Assembly: GCF_900606115.1 (NCBI RefSeq)
Contig: NZ_UWPJ01000039.1
Location: 1-64,000, forward strand
Length of the DNA: 64,000 nucleotides
Source: Pigmentiphaga humi
Lineage (GTDB): Bacteria; Pseudomonadota; Gammaproteobacteria; Burkholderiales; Burkholderiaceae_B
Reading direction: 5' to 3'
The notes under the pieces were generated by a model. That model saw only the letters and a list, made by a program, of their open reading frames with translations, was not told the DNA's origin and made no database searches. A program made the position numbers and the translations under genes. This document shows, piece by piece, positions 62,976 through 64,000 of this stretch. Within the stretch, counting starts at the first letter, position 1; each line of letters begins with the position of its first letter.

Positions 62976-63102
62976 GGGATAGACGAAATCTGACGGCGCC
63001 CGGGCAGTTTGCCAGGCGGTGGCCGTATTGTAGGCTGTCGCACCGCGCGAGTCTCGCCATGCCGGGCGCGCGAAGCGCGTACGGGGCGGCTACAATGCAG
63101 CG

Positions 63103-64000
63103 GTGCTCAAAATACCCTACGAATTCTGGATAGGCTGGCGCTACACGCGATCCGGCCGCGGGCGGCAACGCGATCGCTTCATTTCTTTCATTGCCGCCAC
63201 ATCCATGGCCGGCATCGGGCTGGGCGTCGCCGCGCTGATCATCGTGCTGTCGGTCATGAACGGCTTCCAGAAGGAAGTCCGGGACCGCATGCTTTCCGTG
63301 CTGCCGCACATCGAGATCTATCCCGTCAGCGGGGATCGCGGCGCGGCCTTGGCCGATTGGCAGGAACTGGTCGCGCAGGCCAGGAAACACCCCGAGGTCG
63401 TGGCCGGGGCGCCCTATGTGGCGGCCCAGGCCATGCTGGCGCGCGACCAGGTGCTGCGCGGCGTGCAGGTGCGCGGCGTCGAGCCGCAGCCGGAACGCTC
63501 GGTGTCCGAGGTGGCCGATCACATGGTGGCGGGCTCGCTCGATGCGCTGGCTCCCGGCAGCTACGGCGTCGTGCTGGGCCGCGCATTGGCGCAGGGGCTG
63601 GGCGTGGGGATGGGCGACCCCGTTCTCATGCTGGCGCCGCAGGGCTCGGTCACGCCGGCCGGCTTCACGCCGCGCATGCGGCAGTTCACGGTGGTCGGGA
63701 TCTTCGAGGTGGGGCACTACGAATACGATTCCGGCCTGGCCTTCGTCAACGTGGACGATGCCGCGCGGCTGTTCCGCGACAGCGGCATAGGCGGGGTTCG
63801 GTTGCGCATTGCCGACATGCAGCAGGCGCCGAGGGTGGCGCGCGAGTTGGCGCAGGGGCTGCCGCCGAATCTGATCGCGGCCGACTGGTCGCGCAACAAC
63901 CGCACCTGGTTCGCCGCGGTGCAGACCGAAAAGCGCATGATGTTCCTGATCCTGGCGCTGATCATCGCCGTGGCCGCGTTCAACCTGCTGTCCTCGCTGG
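63103..64000 (+). CDS. lolC: Lipoprotein-releasing system permease LolC/E (partial)
   Basis: The first 299 residues of a LolC/LolE-type ABC permease; the rest is beyond the window. Start GTG at 63103 (VLKIPYEFWIGWRYTRSGRG). One helix at residues 25-47 (FISFIAATSMAGIGLGVAALIIVLSVMNGF), then a large periplasmic domain (about 50-270), then a second helix starting MMFLILALIIAVAAFNLLSSL. It moves lipoproteins from the inner membrane to LolA. Divergent from the recJ unit. Confidence 0.93.
   Translation, partial: MLKIPYEFWIGWRYTRSGRGRQRDRFISFIAATSMAGIGLGVAALIIVLSVMNGFQKEVRDRMLSVLPHIEIYPVSGDRGAALADWQELVAQARKHPEVVAGAPYVAAQAMLARDQVLRGVQVRGVEPQPERSVSEVADHMVAGSLDALAPGSYGVVLGRALAQGLGVGMGDPVLMLAPQGSVTPAGFTPRMRQFTVVGIFEVGHYEYDSGLAFVNVDDAARLFRDSGIGGVRLRIADMQQAPRVARELAQGLPPNLIAADWSRNNRTWFAAVQTEKRMMFLILALIIAVAAFNLLSSL

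Overview
The window is high-GC DNA from a betaproteobacterium, most likely Alcaligenaceae (Bordetella/Achromobacter type). This is inferred from the gene content: a Bug-type tripartite tricarboxylate receptor, an efp with Arg32 next to earP, a DUF2863 gene, recJ-prfB-lysS, and many LysR and GntR regulators of small catabolic operons.

Layout. 1-2200 is a scrapyard of mobile DNA: the end of an IS3-type element, then fragments of an integrative conjugative element (relaxase C-terminus, an accessory gene, helicase C-terminus) interrupted by a broken RES-domain gene. 2309-2978 is an intact Phd/PIN toxin-antitoxin pair. 3299-16997 holds accessory metabolism: a cytosine-deaminase-like enzyme, an alcohol dehydrogenase, a LysR-controlled cupin/SDR/aldo-keto reductase/MFS group (the MFS is frameshifted by a 7-bp duplication), a thioredoxin fusion protein, a second LysR/cupin/MFS group and a SulP transporter. 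17012-23542 is an organosulfur locus: formylglycine-generating enzyme, cytosolic sulfatase, a TauABC-like importer whose binding protein seems fused to a NosL-like domain, and a GntR regulator. 23971-25140 has a polyglutamine KGG stress protein, a secreted nuclease and an IS3 remnant, followed by tRNA-Cys. 25797-29571 is an Fe(III)/AEP-type ABC importer. 29603-35196 is a malonate operon (matR, matA, receptor, enoyl-CoA hydratase-like, matB) with a clear MatR-type operator.

The most unusual segment is 35319-41398. It opens with a tRNA-Leu(UAA) gene split in its anticodon by a 244-nt group I intron. Only 49 bases later comes a lasso-peptide-like RiPP cluster: a 52-aa precursor with a perfect leader motif and a C-terminal Ser, a PqqD-like recognition protein, an HPr-kinase-like protein, a 673-aa protein with a squalene-cyclase-like half, a Nif11-like small protein and an asparagine-synthase-like cyclase. 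No recognisable B2 leader protease or ABC exporter is present, so this is a candidate for a variant system.

41499-64000 is mostly core genome: a diguanylate cyclase, DUF1178, efp/earP, cidR-cidA-lrgB, a GST, an SBF-type transporter, DUF2863, acnA with a CoA-transferase, a lipoprotein, a serine hydrolase, recJ-prfB-lysS with the prfB programmed frameshift, and the start of lolC. A dispersed intergenic repeat occurs three times (32753, 35220, 43937). Gene assignments rest on recognising protein motifs and families by eye; no database search was run.
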